DNA of 7,609 nt from Silvanigrellaceae bacterium (GTDB lineage Bacteria > Bdellovibrionota > Oligoflexia > Silvanigrellales > Silvanigrellaceae). A program made the translations under genes and the position numbers. Each line of letters starts with the position of its first letter. The stretch's first letter is position 1. The stretch covers positions 1 through 7,609 of the forward strand of contig CANJMU010000029.1 of assembly GCA_947475135.1 (NCBI GenBank), read 5' to 3'. The notes beneath the pieces are model-generated. The model searched no databases, was not told where the DNA came from, and saw only the letters and a program-made list of their open reading frames with translations. Positions 5,819 through 7,609 of the stretch are shown here, piece after piece.

Positions 5819-7609
5819 TCATGGAAGAGAAACACCCAAACTTTTTTTCATCACATCGTGAAAGACAGGGGCTGCAATTGAACCTCCACTTATGGAAGCT
5901 GACTTATTACTTTGTTGCGCATCTTCCATCACAACAACAGTCACGTAACGAGGATGATTCGCGGGAGCATAGCCAGCAAAAAGTGCCAAGGAATGAGAAT
6001 TTTCTTTGGAATTCATTTCATTCTCGACAAGGGTTCCTGTTTTTCCTGCCACGGAAATTCCAGGTAGGGCTGCTTTTTTCCCTGTTCCATTTTCGACAAC
6101 TCCCACAAGCATTTGTGTGACAGCTTTTGCCGTTTTTTCAGAAACCACAAACCGGGAGTTTGAAAAATCATGTCCATTATTTGCAAGCATGGCATAGGAT
6201 TTGGTGAGTGTACTTATGTTGACAGGAATGTTTTCACCTAGGGCACCTAAGGCAAGTCGTAACTTATGACTTTTGTTTGGGGTCCATTGAGTCATATCAA
6301 AACCAAATTTTGTCATTGTTTTTTCAAATTCAGAGGAACCCAAATCTTTTGCAACTTGAATCAGACAAATATTGACTGATTTTGCAATGGCATCGGCCAC
6401 AGTGAAATCACCAAAAGTGTGATCGTAATTTTCAAATTTTGTGTTTTCAACGAAATAGGGATCCTGGCAATCGTAAACTTTATTTGCTTGGGCGACACCC
6501 TTTTCAAGGGCCCCCGCAGCGATAAACGGTTTGATCAAAGATCCTGCTTCAAACAATCGGGATTTCCAGCTTTCTTTGGTATCGCCAAATTCTGCAAAGG
6601 CAATCATTTTTCCACTGGAAGGATCTGCCACTGCAATCACACCCGATTTCGCGTGAAAATGATGGACAGCATTGATGATCTCTTCATTCACAATTTTTTG
6701 AATCTGAATATTTCTGTGACTTAAATCTATTTCAGCTAAAGTAACATCAGCAGAAATTAAATGGCCTGTGGCATAAGCCGTACAAAGCGGCCCAAAAATA
6801 GCAGCTATTGTCATCATAAAACCGAACAATAATCTTTGCGGTGCATGCAATTGATACTGGGATAGCAGACAAATTCTTTTTGTGAGAAACGAATTTTTTG
6901 GATTTTCAGACTTCGATGTCATTCCGACCGTGCACGCAAACTCCCCTTGTAAGATTCCAGAAGAATCAAACGCAGTCTGCGCAACTTGAAATAAACATTG
7001 GCCATAATCATGGGCAGAAATTCTTTGCTGACGCACCAAAGCCTCATCACAGGATAATTCCTGCAATTCGCTGCAAATCTGACGCCAACGGCGAATACCT
7101 GGATTTCCCCAAAAAATAATAGTGAGAGCCTCCATAAAATAAGCCCAAAGACAATCTCCCTGGCGGTGATGCTGACCTTCATGGGCAAGAGCTATTTTCA
7201 TATTTGCGCTAGAACTCAGCAGGGAAATCGGCAAAATAATAAATGCAGTACCAAACCAGCGCACCGAAAAAGGGATAGCACATTCATCTGACACCAAGAT
7301 TGAAAGTCTACCAAAAACTTTATAAGGTAACGCTGTGTGCAGAATCGATTTTAGTTTTTTTAAATCCCTCAAAAAGAGTCCTCCTTTGTAGAAAACTCCC
7401 ATTAAAAATAAAATAAAAACAAGAAACAAAACATCTTTGGAGTTTAATTTTGGAATTTCCGAATGCATGGATTTGAAAGCGACTGGAACTAATTTTTTGG
7501 GAAAAGAAATATTTTTGGAGACACTTTCGTTTAAAACATCAAAAGATTTCCACTGTGGAAGAAAAGACTTTTCGGATGGTTTCACAAAATGAAAAACCAC
7601 AGACGAAAG
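5819..7609 (-). CDS. BlaR1-like M56 metallopeptidase fused to class B PBP transpeptidase domain, 5' end missing
   Basis: At least 593 residues, numbered here from a GTG at 7600. The frame is open beyond it to the right edge, so the true start and probably the first membrane helices are missing. In order: a membrane helix (about 55-72), a hydrophobic segment (114-131), and an M56 zinc-protease core with HEGQH (140-144) and the downstream ligand motif ELSCDE (181-186, E181). A further helix spans about 257-278. From about 290 to the end there is a complete class B penicillin-binding transpeptidase domain with S354-L-I-K357, S408-V-N410 and K520-T-G522. It closes with AGYAPANHPRY and GGSIAAPVF, as in FtsI/PBP2 proteins. 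Both catalytic centres look intact. BlaR1/MecR1 share the M56 half but end in a class D-like sensor. I infer a membrane beta-lactam sensor whose periplasmic PBP domain is acylated and whose cytoplasmic protease cleaves a repressor, probably BlaI-like and outside the window. A peptidoglycan-synthetic role is an alternative. Confidence 0.88.
   Translation of the reverse strand, partial: LSSVVFHFVKPSEKSFLPQWKSFDVLNESVSKNISFPKKLVPVAFKSMHSEIPKLNSKDVLFLVFILFLMGVFYKGGLFLRDLKKLKSILHTALPYKVFGRLSILVSDECAIPFSVRWFGTAFIILPISLLSSSANMKIALAHEGQHHRQGDCLWAYFMEALTIIFWGNPGIRRWRQICSELQELSCDEALVRQQRISAHDYGQCLFQVAQTAFDSSGILQGEFACTVGMTSKSENPKNSFLTKRICLLSQYQLHAPQRLLFGFMMTIAAIFGPLCTAYATGHLISADVTLAEIDLSHRNIQIQKIVNEEIINAVHHFHAKSGVIAVADPSSGKMIAFAEFGDTKESWKSRLFEAGSLIKPFIAAGALEKGVAQANKVYDCQDPYFVENTKFENYDHTFGDFTVADAIAKSVNICLIQVAKDLGSSEFEKTMTKFGFDMTQWTPNKSHKLRLALGALGENIPVNISTLTKSYAMLANNGHDFSNSRFVVSEKTAKAVTQMLVGVVENGTGKKAALPGISVAGKTGTLVENEMNSKENSHSLALFAGYAPANHPRYVTVVVMEDAQQSNKSASISGGSIAAPVFHDVMKKSLGVSLP

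Noticed and set aside
5797..7119. Plus-strand open frames opposite the fusion sensor gene
   Set aside because: The minus strand carries intact M56 and transpeptidase motifs throughout; the opposite frames are short and low in protein-like features.

Overview
The window is AT-rich DNA with good Shine-Dalgarno sites and short intergenic gaps. A secreted class C (AmpC-like) beta-lactamase points to a Gram-negative, diderm bacterium. I cannot place it more precisely from the sequence; a Bdellovibrionota-like or other AT-rich proteobacterial lineage is only a guess. There are seven genes, two of them cut by the window edges. No rRNA, tRNA, CRISPR array or insertion sequence is visible.

Left part (1-2427, all minus strand): the start of a small unrecognised four-cysteine protein runs off the left edge. 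Upstream of it lie a complete HI0933/BaiN-type flavoprotein and a complete YhhW-type pirin. These three genes point the same way but are separated by about 100-base AT-rich gaps with their own promoter-like sequences, so they are probably separate transcription units.

Middle (2428-4587): a 168-base divergent intergenic region holds back-to-back promoter candidates and a 27-base imperfect dyad between them. It drives the pirin to the left and a two-gene dppD-dppF-like operon to the right. The operon encodes both ATPase subunits of a peptide ABC importer, but no permease or binding-protein gene is beside it.

Right part (4573-7609, minus strand): a class C beta-lactamase gene converges on dppF, and the two coding regions overlap by 15 bases at their 3' ends. 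Immediately upstream is a large gene running off the right edge. It encodes a BlaR1-like M56 zinc-metalloprotease membrane module fused to a complete class B penicillin-binding (FtsI/PBP2-like) transpeptidase domain. Canonical BlaR1/MecR1 carries a class D beta-lactamase-like sensor there. Fusion sensor and beta-lactamase appear to form one transcription unit, which suggests a beta-lactam-sensing, self-regulated resistance module in which a PBP domain is the antibiotic receptor. This is the most interesting part of the window. A second point is an in-frame hexanucleotide microsatellite in the beta-lactamase, at a position that by eye matches the R2 loop of AmpC enzymes.
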